Made by a program: the position numbers and the translations under genes | The notes under the pieces: generated by a model | Seen by the model: the letters and a program-made list of their open reading frames with translations, nothing else | What the model was told of the DNA's origin: nothing | Database searches by the model: none | Shown here: positions 52,790-60,993 of the stretch, one piece after another | Numbering within the stretch: position 1 is the first letter of the stretch | Layout of the letters: each line of letters begins with the position of its first letter | NCBI GenBank assembly: GCA_964501365.1 | Contig: CAZCST010000032.1 | Location: 90,563-154,562 of the forward strand | Reading direction: 5' to 3' | Source: CAZAMB01 sp964501365 | GTDB lineage: Bacteria; Planctomycetota; Phycisphaerae; UBA1845 | Length of the DNA stretch: 64,000 nt

Positions 52790-53111
52790 TTGTTTCTCCT
52801 AAAGTTTTCCAGAATTTCGCGTCGTAACACCGACGTTGTTGGCGGTTCCATCGGAGCGCAACAGGAGCGGCTTGAGAAAACAGCCGAAGACGGGCGACTT
52901 GGAATTTCGCGGCATGAGGCAGCACCGGTTGCGTTTTGACGTGCCGATCGTCAGGCCGTACCGGATGCAGCCCGGCAAAAAACCGCATTAGCAGCCAAGA
53001 AATGGCGTTTTTTTCGCCATCCGTCCGAAGCGGTTGTAGTGCGGATCAGAACGTCGCAAGGGAAAATGACCGGCGGAGAGTGAGGACTTTTTTCCGGAAA
53101 AAAATTTTCGA
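52790..53111. other. Intergenic region before Ser/Gly/Tyr-rich gene
   Basis: About 320 bp with no gene. It holds the promoter and leader of the 52250-52789 gene on the minus strand and the 3' end of the sigma factor. I see no clear -10/-35 pair. Confidence 0.5.
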
Positions 53112-53687
53112 TCAGTGTGATTCCAGGCGCGCGGCCTCATCGCGAAGCTTCTTCATCCCTTCAAACAAACGGGACTTCACGAGCGATTCACTCACGTCGA
53201 GCACCTCGGCCACCTCGCCGCGAGAAAGCCCTTCCACATATCGCAGCCGCAGCATCTCCCGTTGCTCGTCCGACAACGCGGCAAAGGCCTCGGCCAGCCG
53301 GGCCTGGGTCTCGTTATTGACCATGCGGGTCAATTGGCCCGTCAGAGCGTCAGGAACCTGCGAAGAATGCTGAATCTGAAAATTCTGATTGGCCCGCCTG
53401 CTGGAAACTTTGAGACAATGGTTCCTCGCGATCTTGTACAGCCAGGGCCGGAAATGAGCGGGAACCACAGAGGCCTGCACGACTTTCAGAAAGATTTCCT
53501 GGACTGCATCCTCGGCTTCCTCAACGCGACCAAGGTAGCCGAAACAAAAGCGCGTAAGGGCAGCATGATGCAATTTCTGCAGAAGCGCTCCGCCGGAGGG
53601 GTCCTTTCCGTTGAGTAAGTCGACCAGCAGCGCAGATTCGTCGGTGGCTGTCATCTCAGGAGTACGCATCGTTATAACCAAAACCAA
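53112..53687 (-). CDS. ECF-type RNA polymerase sigma factor
   Basis: 191 residues. Sigma region 2 is LTRFCFGYLGRVEEAEDAVQ with EIFLKV, and region 4 is LSDEQREMLRLRYVEGLSRG with EVAEVLDVSESLVKSRL. The start is uncertain; in-frame ATGs at 53669 and 53654 are alternatives. It follows the kinase gene by 26 bp on the same strand, an arrangement seen in planctomycetes where ECF factors sit beside Ser/Thr kinases. The kinase's N-terminal zinc anti-sigma-like motif suggests it holds this factor inactive until a signal arrives. Confidence 0.92.
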   Translation of the reverse strand: MVLVITMRTPEMTATDESALLVDLLNGKDPSGGALLQKLHHAALTRFCFGYLGRVEEAEDAVQEIFLKVVQASVVPAHFRPWLYKIARNHCLKVSSRRANQNFQIQHSSQVPDALTGQLTRMVNNETQARLAEAFAALSDEQREMLRLRYVEGLSRGEVAEVLDVSESLVKSRLFEGMKKLRDEAARLESH

Positions 53688-53713
53688 AGGCGACCCGGTT
53701 ATGACACGTCAGC

Positions 53714-55351
53714 TTAACAGAATGGCACGAGAGATCGAAGGATGCCGGGGGCATGAATATTTGATGGAAGGAGCGATCCATCGGATGTTTTGACTCGATC
53801 AAGGTCTTGTAGCTGCTTTTCCACTCCCAATTGTCCCTCCGCGTCATTCTTGTAGTCCGGCCCATACAAATTGAGCAGTCGGGTCAAAACCCTTCGGCGC
53901 GATTCGATGCCTGCGGCCCCTTTGGCCCGGTAAATGTCATTGGCATCCAGCAGAAACGTCTCGGCCTCGTCCAGGTCCTTGCCAGTGGCGTCCGGTCGCT
54001 CCATGAGGATCTGGGCGATTCGTTCCATCACCGGGGCAGACCGCTCGTCGCGCTGAAGGTAGTTAAATGTTGTCAACGCGCTGCGATACCACGGTTCAGC
54101 TTGTTCGTACTCTTTTTGAGCGAACAGATTGTCTGCAAGACGATTGTCTCCAATGGCAATCCGAAAGTCCTGCATATCGAAGTTCAGCGTTACGCCAGAC
54201 CGTTGCTTGTCCGTCAACACAGTAAAAACGTAGGATACAATGATGACTACTGAGAGAATCCCGCAGATGGCGATGGCAACCATCCGATTGCGAATGAGCA
54301 ATTTCTTCAATCGATACAGCGCACTTCCACGCCGCGCCAGGATCGGTTTGTCTGTCAGGAATCGTTCGATGTCTTCCGCCATGGCCGCTGCGCTCTGATA
54401 CCTGCGGGCCGGGTCCTTCTCCAATGCGTGCGCCAAAATGACATCCAGATCGCCCTGTAACGACCGATCAGTTGACGAACCCCGGCGAGGTTCAGTCTCG
54501 CAAATGATCCGTATGGCTTCCGGCAGCGCGTTTCGTCGAACGATATAGGGAAGTTCACCCGTCAGGAGTTCGAAGAGAATTACGCCGAGCGAATACAGGT
54601 CACTGCGGATGTCGATGGCGCTCACGTCGCCGCGAACCTCTTCCGGGCTCATGTAAGGCAGCGTGCCCATCACCCTTCCGACTTCATAGGTCGCCGTGGC
54701 GAGTGCACCGTCCGGGTCCGTAATTCGAGCCAGGCCGAAGTCGAGGATCTTCGGCTTGCCCTCCACATCCACGAGGATATTGGAGGGCTTCAGGTCGCGA
54801 TGGATCACTCCGCGCTGGTGCGCATAATGAATGGCTTCGCAAATCTGTTGAAAGAGCCGCAACCGTTCGCGTCTTGAAACATTGTGTTCGCGCACAAACT
54901 GAGTGAGTGGCACTCCGTTGACCAGTTCCATGGCGAAGAAATGCTCACCCTCCGCCGTTCTGCCGCCCTCGTAGACGGCCGCGATATTCGGATGCCGAAG
55001 TCGCCCCAACGTCTGCGCCTCGCGCTGGAACAGGCGAAGCCGGTAGTCATCGACCGCAGCTCCGCCGCGCACAACCTTGATGGCGACCAATCGATGTGTG
55101 GACTGTTGCTGCGCTTCGTAGACAATCCCCATTCCCCCCTCGCCCAGCTTTCGCTGAACCGCATAGGAGCCGATCGAAGCCGGAATCGACATCTGCGTCG
55201 GCGTGGAAAGCGATGCGACCGCAGAAATACTCGTTCGAAACTCGTCCGCGCGGGCCTTGCAGGTGTTACACTCCGCAAGATGTTCGGCGATTTCGAGAGA
55301 TTGGCGGTCCAGGCCGCTCCAAAGTTCTGAGTCTGTAATGTGACAGGACAT
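53714..55351 (-). CDS. Ser/Thr protein kinase with N-terminal anti-sigma (ZAS) motif
   Basis: 545 residues from the ATG at 55351 (the frame extends to a TTG at 55372). Residues ~1-45 contain H-x3-C-x2-C (HLAECNTC), the zinc motif of anti-sigma factors. A Hanks-type kinase domain follows (~68-340) with VAIKVVRGG (Lys), VIHRDLKPSNILVD (HRD) and DFGLA, plus an activation segment with Thr. A membrane helix (MVAIAICGILSVVIIVSYVF) and a ~160-residue extracytoplasmic, TPR-like region end the protein. The upstream kinase and downstream sigma gene form one transcript, consistent with a membrane sensor controlling the ECF factor. Confidence 0.9.
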   Translation of the reverse strand: MSCHITDSELWSGLDRQSLEIAEHLAECNTCKARADEFRTSISAVASLSTPTQMSIPASIGSYAVQRKLGEGGMGIVYEAQQQSTHRLVAIKVVRGGAAVDDYRLRLFQREAQTLGRLRHPNIAAVYEGGRTAEGEHFFAMELVNGVPLTQFVREHNVSRRERLRLFQQICEAIHYAHQRGVIHRDLKPSNILVDVEGKPKILDFGLARITDPDGALATATYEVGRVMGTLPYMSPEEVRGDVSAIDIRSDLYSLGVILFELLTGELPYIVRRNALPEAIRIICETEPRRGSSTDRSLQGDLDVILAHALEKDPARRYQSAAAMAEDIERFLTDKPILARRGSALYRLKKLLIRNRMVAIAICGILSVVIIVSYVFTVLTDKQRSGVTLNFDMQDFRIAIGDNRLADNLFAQKEYEQAEPWYRSALTTFNYLQRDERSAPVMERIAQILMERPDATGKDLDEAETFLLDANDIYRAKGAAGIESRRRVLTRLLNLYGPDYKNDAEGQLGVEKQLQDLDRVKTSDGSLLPSNIHAPGILRSLVPFC

Positions 55352-55633
55352 TGCCCGAACACTGACTGGCAACCTGACGGAATTCGTGCAAACTTGCCAA
55401 GAATAAGACCTTCAGGTACTGTTGATCATATCGCTCGGTTCGGCGGGACGAAAAAAAAATCAAAAAATTTGGTTTTTTTTCCCGTCATTTCGTCGCCTGG
55501 CGGATTGTTATAGATAGTATCGAAGAAATGGGCGTTTGGCCATGAAATTCGCTGTACGCTTCTTTTTTTGATGAAACTAGGGTAGTCGCGTTTGGAGAAT
55601 AGTCTGTAGGTCAAGACTGGGAGTTAGTGAACC

Positions 55634-56818
55634 ATGAAAGCAAAACGTGCCGTAGGTAGATTCCATCCCAAAGCGTTTACTTTGATCGAACTGCTGGTGG
55701 TCATCGCCATTATTGCGTTGCTGATTGCGATTTTGCTTCCATCCCTGGAAGCGGCCCGCCGTCAGGCCAAGCTGAACGCCTGCCTGTCCCACATTAAGAA
55801 CATCGCGACCAGTAGTCGCGTGTACGAGGCGGATGACGAGGCCGGCTGGGGAATCCCCGCTCACCGCGTACTTGGTCGCCATAAGTCCAGAGATGGTGAA
55901 TTTTCGTGGGATGCACTCGCGGATCGAAATCGGTTTGTCGGAGCCTACGAATGGGGTGGCAAGAGCGGAATCGGCTGGCAGGACTTTACGGGCGGTGGAA
56001 GTGACCCGGTATTCAGCGCTTATGGCACGCTGGCCGGCTTTGGCCCGGCGACTCGTCCGATGAACGAAATCTTTTTCAAGGGCGGGTTTCCCGACTACGC
56101 TCCCGATGGGCCGGACGGAACGTATGACCGTATGGGTTGCCAACGCGACAACACCCTGCAACTTGAAGTGTTTCGGTGTCCGGGTGACGACGGTCCGCCG
56201 CGCGGCGCCCATTGCAAGGACTGGATTGACAATTCGGAGCGGTCGTCCTACGACCACTTCGGAACAAGCTTTACGGCAAATATCTTCATGATTGGCACGA
56301 GCGGTGGCGGTAGTGGTCCCATCTATGGGAACTCGCCGTATCTTCGACCGACAACGCGAGTCCCGACTCCGGCGCGCACCTTGTATTACGAGGAAAACAT
56401 CGGTCGTTGGGCCTGGTCAGCGAGGAGCGAGCTTGCTGAATGCGATTTTGTCGGCCCGGGCGTTGATCCCGGACCCACCAAGGCCGTTCGTGGCTGGCAC
56501 GGCCGGGATTGGACGTTTAACCGTTCGTTTGTAGATGCCCACGCCGAAACCCAGAAGATTTATATCGAAGGCACGGAAGATAAGGACGGCTATGCGAAGC
56601 ACTATCGCAACGAGTACTTGAACGGACTTCCGCAATTCCCCGATTCCGATACCGTCAGCACCAACGAGCAACTGAACGATCAGTATCGTTGCATCATCGT
56701 TCGCGGCGACGGATGGCAAAAGGACACGTTCCCAGCCGAATTGATCAAGACCGGGCTCAATTATACCGGCGCGGGTCGCCCCTCGTACGAAAAATGCGTG
56801 GAACCCGCAGGCAATTGA
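55634..56818 (+). CDS. Prepilin-like exported protein (type II secretion/planctomycete DUF1559-like)
   Basis: 394 residues. The N-terminus is a class III prepilin signal: KAFTLIELLVVIAIIALLIA, with cleavage before Phe and Glu at +5. A ~360-residue globular domain with Gly/Asp/Trp-rich segments follows. Planctomycetes carry many such proteins, probably pseudopilins or surface proteins. The ATG at 55634 follows GGGAG. The gene is followed by a strong terminator and stands alone on its strand. Its exact role is unknown. Confidence 0.88.
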   Translation: MKAKRAVGRFHPKAFTLIELLVVIAIIALLIAILLPSLEAARRQAKLNACLSHIKNIATSSRVYEADDEAGWGIPAHRVLGRHKSRDGEFSWDALADRNRFVGAYEWGGKSGIGWQDFTGGGSDPVFSAYGTLAGFGPATRPMNEIFFKGGFPDYAPDGPDGTYDRMGCQRDNTLQLEVFRCPGDDGPPRGAHCKDWIDNSERSSYDHFGTSFTANIFMIGTSGGGSGPIYGNSPYLRPTTRVPTPARTLYYEENIGRWAWSARSELAECDFVGPGVDPGPTKAVRGWHGRDWTFNRSFVDAHAETQKIYIEGTEDKDGYAKHYRNEYLNGLPQFPDSDTVSTNEQLNDQYRCIIVRGDGWQKDTFPAELIKTGLNYTGAGRPSYEKCVEPAGN

Positions 56819-56850
56819 TGATCTCGTGAATTCGAACGCTGTTTGATGCC

Positions 56851-56881
56851 GCCGCCGGTGATGAGCCGGCGGCTTTTTTTT
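56851..56881 (+). terminator. Rho-independent terminator
   Basis: GCCGCCGG-tgatgag-CCGGCGGC with 8-bp perfect arms and a following run of eight T, 33 bp after the prepilin-like stop. Confidence 0.92.
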
Positions 56882-56989
56882 GCGCACAGAGTCCCATCAT
56901 ATGCAACTGCCTGGCAACCCTAAAACAGTGACATCGCCAGGCCCTTGCGATTGACGCAAGAGGGATCGGGCATAAACTTCAGGGCCCGG

Positions 56990-57073
56990 GCCCGGGTGGC
57001 GGAATTGGCAGACGCGCAAGCTTGAGGTGCTTGTGGCCGTAAGGTCGTGGAGGTTCGAGTCCTCTCTCGGGCA
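56990..57073 (+). tRNA. tRNA-Leu (GAG)
   Basis: An 84-nt class II tRNA. The acceptor GCCCGGG pairs with CTCGGGC, the anticodon loop TTGAGGT gives GAG, a long variable arm follows, and the T-arm is GGAGG-TTCGAGT-CCTCT. The discriminator is A and a T-run follows. No CCA is encoded. Confidence 0.96.
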
Positions 57074-57144
57074 TTTTTTCAAGAGCATCGCGGCGTATAG
57101 TCTTAACGGCAAACCATATCGCCAGATTGAAAGGAAGACTTTCC

Positions 57145-57927
57145 ATGGCGTCCATGCTCCAAACCCAAGTTCTACAACATGTAGCGACCATCAAGCTGGC
57201 ACGGCCCGAACTCCATAACGCATTCAACGAGGTGATGATCGCGGAAATCACGGACGCGTTCCGTGAACTCAGCAAGCGCGATGATGTTCGCGCCATTGTC
57301 CTGGCAGGAGAGGGAAAATCCTTCTCCGCCGGAGGCGACATCAACTGGATGAAAAAAATGGTTGGATACACGTTCGAGGAGAACGTGAAGGATGCCAACG
57401 CGATGGCCGACATGCTTCGTGCCATCCGCGAGTGCCCCAAGCCGGTCATCGCCCGCGTTCAAGGCAATGCCTTCGGCGGCGGAGTCGGGCTGACAGCTGC
57501 CTGCGACATAGCCGTGGCCTTGGAGTCTGCGGTTTTCTGCCTGAGTGAGGTGAAGCTCGGCATCGTGCCCGCGGTCATCTCACCATTCGTGCTTGAGAAA
57601 ATCGGTCCCGGGCAGATGAGGCGATATGGCTTGACTGCCGAGCGCTTTTCAGCAACGGAAGCCCGGCGAATCGGCCTGGTTCACGAAGTCTTCGCTATAG
57701 AAGCTCAAATGGATGAATGGATCGCCCAAACCTGCAATATCCTCAAATCCAACGGCCCAAAAGCCCTCGCCGCGGCCAAGCAAATTTTCACCGAAGTCGC
57801 CGGCACGCCTTGGGACAAGGTTCAGGACCGCACCACCCGCACCATCGCCGAGCTTCGGGCATCGCCGGAAGGCCAGGAAGGGCTTCGCGCCTTTCTGGAA
57901 AAGCGTTCTCCCAATTGGACGACATAA
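57145..57927 (+). CDS. Enoyl-CoA hydratase/isomerase family protein
   Basis: 260 residues, start at the ATG at 57145 with AAGGA eight bases upstream (the frame begins at a TTG at 57127). This is a crotonase fold. The oxyanion-hole segments are GEGKSFSAGGDINWM and GNAFGGGVGLTAACDIAVA, followed by FCLSEVKLGIVPAVISPFV, where the Glu equivalent to the catalytic residue sits. Close to methylglutaconyl-CoA hydratase (leucine catabolism), though a general beta-oxidation hydratase is possible. The neighbouring aldehyde dehydrogenase starts 94 bp later on the same strand. Confidence 0.93.
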   Translation: MASMLQTQVLQHVATIKLARPELHNAFNEVMIAEITDAFRELSKRDDVRAIVLAGEGKSFSAGGDINWMKKMVGYTFEENVKDANAMADMLRAIRECPKPVIARVQGNAFGGGVGLTAACDIAVALESAVFCLSEVKLGIVPAVISPFVLEKIGPGQMRRYGLTAERFSATEARRIGLVHEVFAIEAQMDEWIAQTCNILKSNGPKALAAAKQIFTEVAGTPWDKVQDRTTRTIAELRASPEGQEGLRAFLEKRSPNWTT

Positions 57928-58021
57928 GCCCTATTAGTTGAACGCCTCGTAGTAACTCTGGATTGACCACCAACCGGCTCCGCCCTACATTTTGGCTCAG
58001 AGAAACAATCAGGAGAAACCG

Positions 58022-59494
58022 ATGACCGCAACCGAAACCATCGCACCGCCGCGCGTAACTGACAAAAAGATGCTCATCAATGGGCAATGGGTCGATGCGG
58101 CTTCCGGCAAGACGTTTGAAACCATCAATCCGACGACCGGCGACGTGATTTGCCGGATCGCCGAGGGTGACAAGGCCGACGTAGACAAGGCTGTAGCCGC
58201 CGCTCGCAAGGCCCTGGAGGGCAAGGCGTGGTCCCGCATGGCGCCGGCCATGCGCGGTCAACTTCTCTACAAACTCGCCGATCTGATCGAGAAAAACGCG
58301 AAGGAACTCGCCGCCCTCGAAACGCTCGACAACGGCAAGCCCATCCGCGATTCACTGGGCGGAGACGTGCCCGCGACGGCCGCCGTCATTCGCTATTACG
58401 CGGGCTGGGCGGACAAGAACCATGGCAAAGTACTACCCGTCGCGGGGCCGTTTCACACCATAACGCGGCACGAGCCGGTGGGTGTCTGCGGGCAGATTAT
58501 CCCCTGGAATTTCCCGATGCTCATGCTGGCCTACAAGTGGGGCCCGGCGCTGGCCTGCGGATGCACTTCGGTGCTCAAGCCTGCCGAACAAACGCCGTTG
58601 ACCGCGTTGCGCATCGGCGAACTGGCGATGGAAGCCGGATTCCCCGAAGGCGTGATCAACGTGGTCACGGGATTTGGCGAAACCGCCGGAGCGGCGATCG
58701 CCAGCCACGGCGATGTGGACAAGGTCGCTTTCACCGGCAGCACGTCTGTCGGCAAAATGATCATGAAGGCCGCCGCCGACACAAACCTCAAACGTGTCAC
58801 CCTCGAACTCGGCGGCAAGAGCCCGAACATCATCTTCGCCGATGCGGACATCGATGCGGCGGCGAAGTTCGCCTACTTCGGCTGCTTTTTCAACATGGGG
58901 CAGTGCTGCTGTGCCGGCACGCGACTGTTTGTTGAGGACAAGGTTCACGATCAAGTTCTCGATTCGATCACGCAGCGAGTGAAGAAGACAAAGGTAGGCG
59001 ATCCATTCGATCAGTCGACAACGCAGGGCCCGCAAGTCTCGAAAGAGCAGTTCGACCGCGTGGTGGGCTTCCTCAAAACCGGACAAAAGGAAGGCGCGGC
59101 ATGCATGACGGGCGGAAAGCCGCTCGATCGCGCGGGCTACTTTGTCGAGCCGACAGTGTTCTCGAACGTCAAGGATGAGATGTCCATCGCCCGCGAGGAA
59201 ATCTTCGGACCGGTGCTGAGCGTCCTGCGTTTCAGCGAGGTTGACGAGGTCATTCGTCGCGGGAATGACACCATGTATGGCCTGGCCGCTGCGGTTTGGA
59301 CGAAGGATTTTGCGAAAGCTCAGCGTGTAGCCGCCGGTCTGCGTGCCGGTACAGTCTGGATCAACTGCTATAATGTTTTCGATTCGTCCGCTCCTTTTGG
59401 CGGTTTCAAGATGAGCGGGTTGGGCCGCGAACTCGGCGAATACGGCCTGCAGAGTTATACCGAAGTGAAAACCGTCGTGACGGCAATAGGGTAA
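58022..59494 (+). CDS. Aldehyde dehydrogenase
   Basis: 490 residues, start at the ATG at 58022 with AGGAG five bases upstream. NAD-binding and catalytic motifs of the ALDH1/2 class are present: PWNFPMLMLAYKWGPALACG, the Glu of TLELGGKSPN, and GQCCCAGTR with the nucleophile Cys296. The length and ends match family members. It oxidises aliphatic or aromatic aldehydes to acids. The enoyl-CoA hydratase upstream is on the same strand, so both may work in a fatty or amino acid degradation route, but this is inference. Confidence 0.96.
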   Translation: MTATETIAPPRVTDKKMLINGQWVDAASGKTFETINPTTGDVICRIAEGDKADVDKAVAAARKALEGKAWSRMAPAMRGQLLYKLADLIEKNAKELAALETLDNGKPIRDSLGGDVPATAAVIRYYAGWADKNHGKVLPVAGPFHTITRHEPVGVCGQIIPWNFPMLMLAYKWGPALACGCTSVLKPAEQTPLTALRIGELAMEAGFPEGVINVVTGFGETAGAAIASHGDVDKVAFTGSTSVGKMIMKAAADTNLKRVTLELGGKSPNIIFADADIDAAAKFAYFGCFFNMGQCCCAGTRLFVEDKVHDQVLDSITQRVKKTKVGDPFDQSTTQGPQVSKEQFDRVVGFLKTGQKEGAACMTGGKPLDRAGYFVEPTVFSNVKDEMSIAREEIFGPVLSVLRFSEVDEVIRRGNDTMYGLAAAVWTKDFAKAQRVAAGLRAGTVWINCYNVFDSSAPFGGFKMSGLGRELGEYGLQSYTEVKTVVTAIG

Positions 59495-59522
59495 CCAACG
59501 AACCATTGCGTCTGAGGAGTGT

Positions 59523-59592
59523 GTCTTTCTGAGCGAAGGGAAGTATCTGCTCGCACCGACCTGCCGGATCCTTCGCTCCGCTCAGGATGACA
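59523..59592. repeat. Imperfect inverted-repeat dispersed element (GAGCGAAGCG type)
   Basis: TTTCTGAGCGAAGGGAAG on the left and CTTCGCTCCGCTCAGGATGA on the right form an imperfect hairpin around a ~27-base centre. One arm's core matches 3087-3110. It lies between aldehyde dehydrogenase and nuoD. Confidence 0.7.
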
Positions 59593-59608
59593 ATCAGGAC
59601 GTATCAAA

Positions 59609-60808
59609 ATGAGCGAAGTCCTTCTCGAATCCAGTCCCGATCTGAACTTTGATTTTCCAGGCGATGGCCAGGGAGACCTCCGCACGGAGGAAATGCTGGT
59701 CAACATGGGCCCGCAGCATCCCTCGACTCACGGCGTGCTGCGCATCGTGCTGCGGACCGACGGCGAGATGGTGATCGACGCCATCCCGCACATCGGCTAC
59801 CTCCACCGCTGCGCCGAAAAAATCGGCGAGAACATGCAGCCCTATCAATACATCCCCTACACCGACCGCATGGATTATCTCGCGGGGATGAATAACAACC
59901 AGGCGTTTGCCATCGCAGTCGAAAAGCTTGCGGGCATTGAGGTCCCGCCGCGCGGACAGGCGATTCGCGTCATCATCGCGGAGCTCAACCGCATTGCATC
60001 GCACCTTGTCTCGCTGGGCACTTACGGGCTCGACATGGGCGCGTTCACCCCCTTTCTTTACTGTTTCCGAGAACGCGAGATGATTCTCGACCTCTTTGAG
60101 GCCGCCTGCGGAGCCCGGCTGACGTACAGTTATCTCACCATCGGCGGGGCTCACGACGATTTTCCGGATGGCTGGGTCGATCGCTGCCGCGAATTCCTCG
60201 ATTACTTCGAGACCAAGATCGACGATTACAACCAGCTCCTCAGCTACAACCACATCTTCGTAAAGCGAACCAGCCGCGTCGGCGTAGTCTCGATCGAGGA
60301 CGCAATTGCGTATGGCCTCACCGGTCCGGTGCTGCGGGGCAGCGGGCTTCGCTGGGATCTTCGCAAGATTCTTCCCTACGACGGCTACGAAAAATATGAA
60401 TTCGATGTGCCCATCGCTCTTCCCGGCGGAACCGGCGAAATTCCGGAAGGTGTCCTGGTTGGCGATTGCTGGAGCCGGTATTACGTCCGCGTGCTGGAGA
60501 TGACACAATCCGTACGGATCATTCGACAGGCGCTGGACCAATTACCGGCCGGAGATTTTCGCGCCGCGAAATCGACGGGCATGAAGCTTCCCGTGGGCGA
60601 AGTCTATTTCGAGGCGGAAAATCCGCGTGGCCAGCTTGGTTTTCTCGTGGTCGGCGACGGCTCAGCAATTCCGTCTCGCGTCAAAACCCGTGGTCCTAGT
60701 TTCTGCAACCTTTCCATCGCCCGCAAGCTGTGCCGCAATGTCCTTCTGGCCGACGTCCCCGCGATCATCGGCAGTATCGACGTCGTGATGGGCGAAGTAG
60801 ACAGGTAA
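59609..60808 (+). CDS. nuoD: NADH-quinone oxidoreductase subunit D
   Basis: A 399-residue 49-kDa-type complex I subunit of the peripheral arm. Motifs are NMGPQHPSTHGVLRIVL and IPHIGYLHRCAEKI, with the quinone-site Tyr/His region, RIASHLVSLGTYGLDMGAFT, and MGEVDR at the C-terminus. It is the only nuo gene in the window, with no nuoC, E or F next to it, unlike typical operons. The start MSEVLLESSPDLNFDF adds ~25 residues over short forms, which is common. Confidence 0.97.
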   Translation: MSEVLLESSPDLNFDFPGDGQGDLRTEEMLVNMGPQHPSTHGVLRIVLRTDGEMVIDAIPHIGYLHRCAEKIGENMQPYQYIPYTDRMDYLAGMNNNQAFAIAVEKLAGIEVPPRGQAIRVIIAELNRIASHLVSLGTYGLDMGAFTPFLYCFREREMILDLFEAACGARLTYSYLTIGGAHDDFPDGWVDRCREFLDYFETKIDDYNQLLSYNHIFVKRTSRVGVVSIEDAIAYGLTGPVLRGSGLRWDLRKILPYDGYEKYEFDVPIALPGGTGEIPEGVLVGDCWSRYYVRVLEMTQSVRIIRQALDQLPAGDFRAAKSTGMKLPVGEVYFEAENPRGQLGFLVVGDGSAIPSRVKTRGPSFCNLSIARKLCRNVLLADVPAIIGSIDVVMGEVDR

Positions 60809-60828
60809 GAGTTGGGCACACTCCGTGC

Positions 60829-60841
60829 TCACATCATGTGA
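60829..60841. promoter_or_regulatory. Palindrome upstream of histidine kinase
   Basis: TCACAT-C-ATGTGA, 6-bp perfect arms, ~150 bases before the kinase start. It could be a regulator-binding site; nothing else supports it. Confidence 0.3.
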
Positions 60842-60993
60842 ACTTGCGAAACAAGCGTCAGTCTCTGACGACTCGATTGAGACCATAGGGACACGGGTCG
60901 CCTTCTCTGCCTGTCGGGGTGGATAAGCGCCATCGTCAACATGGCCTGTGATAGAGAAGGAACAAAGGCTGGACTCATCCGCGAGAATAGAAC

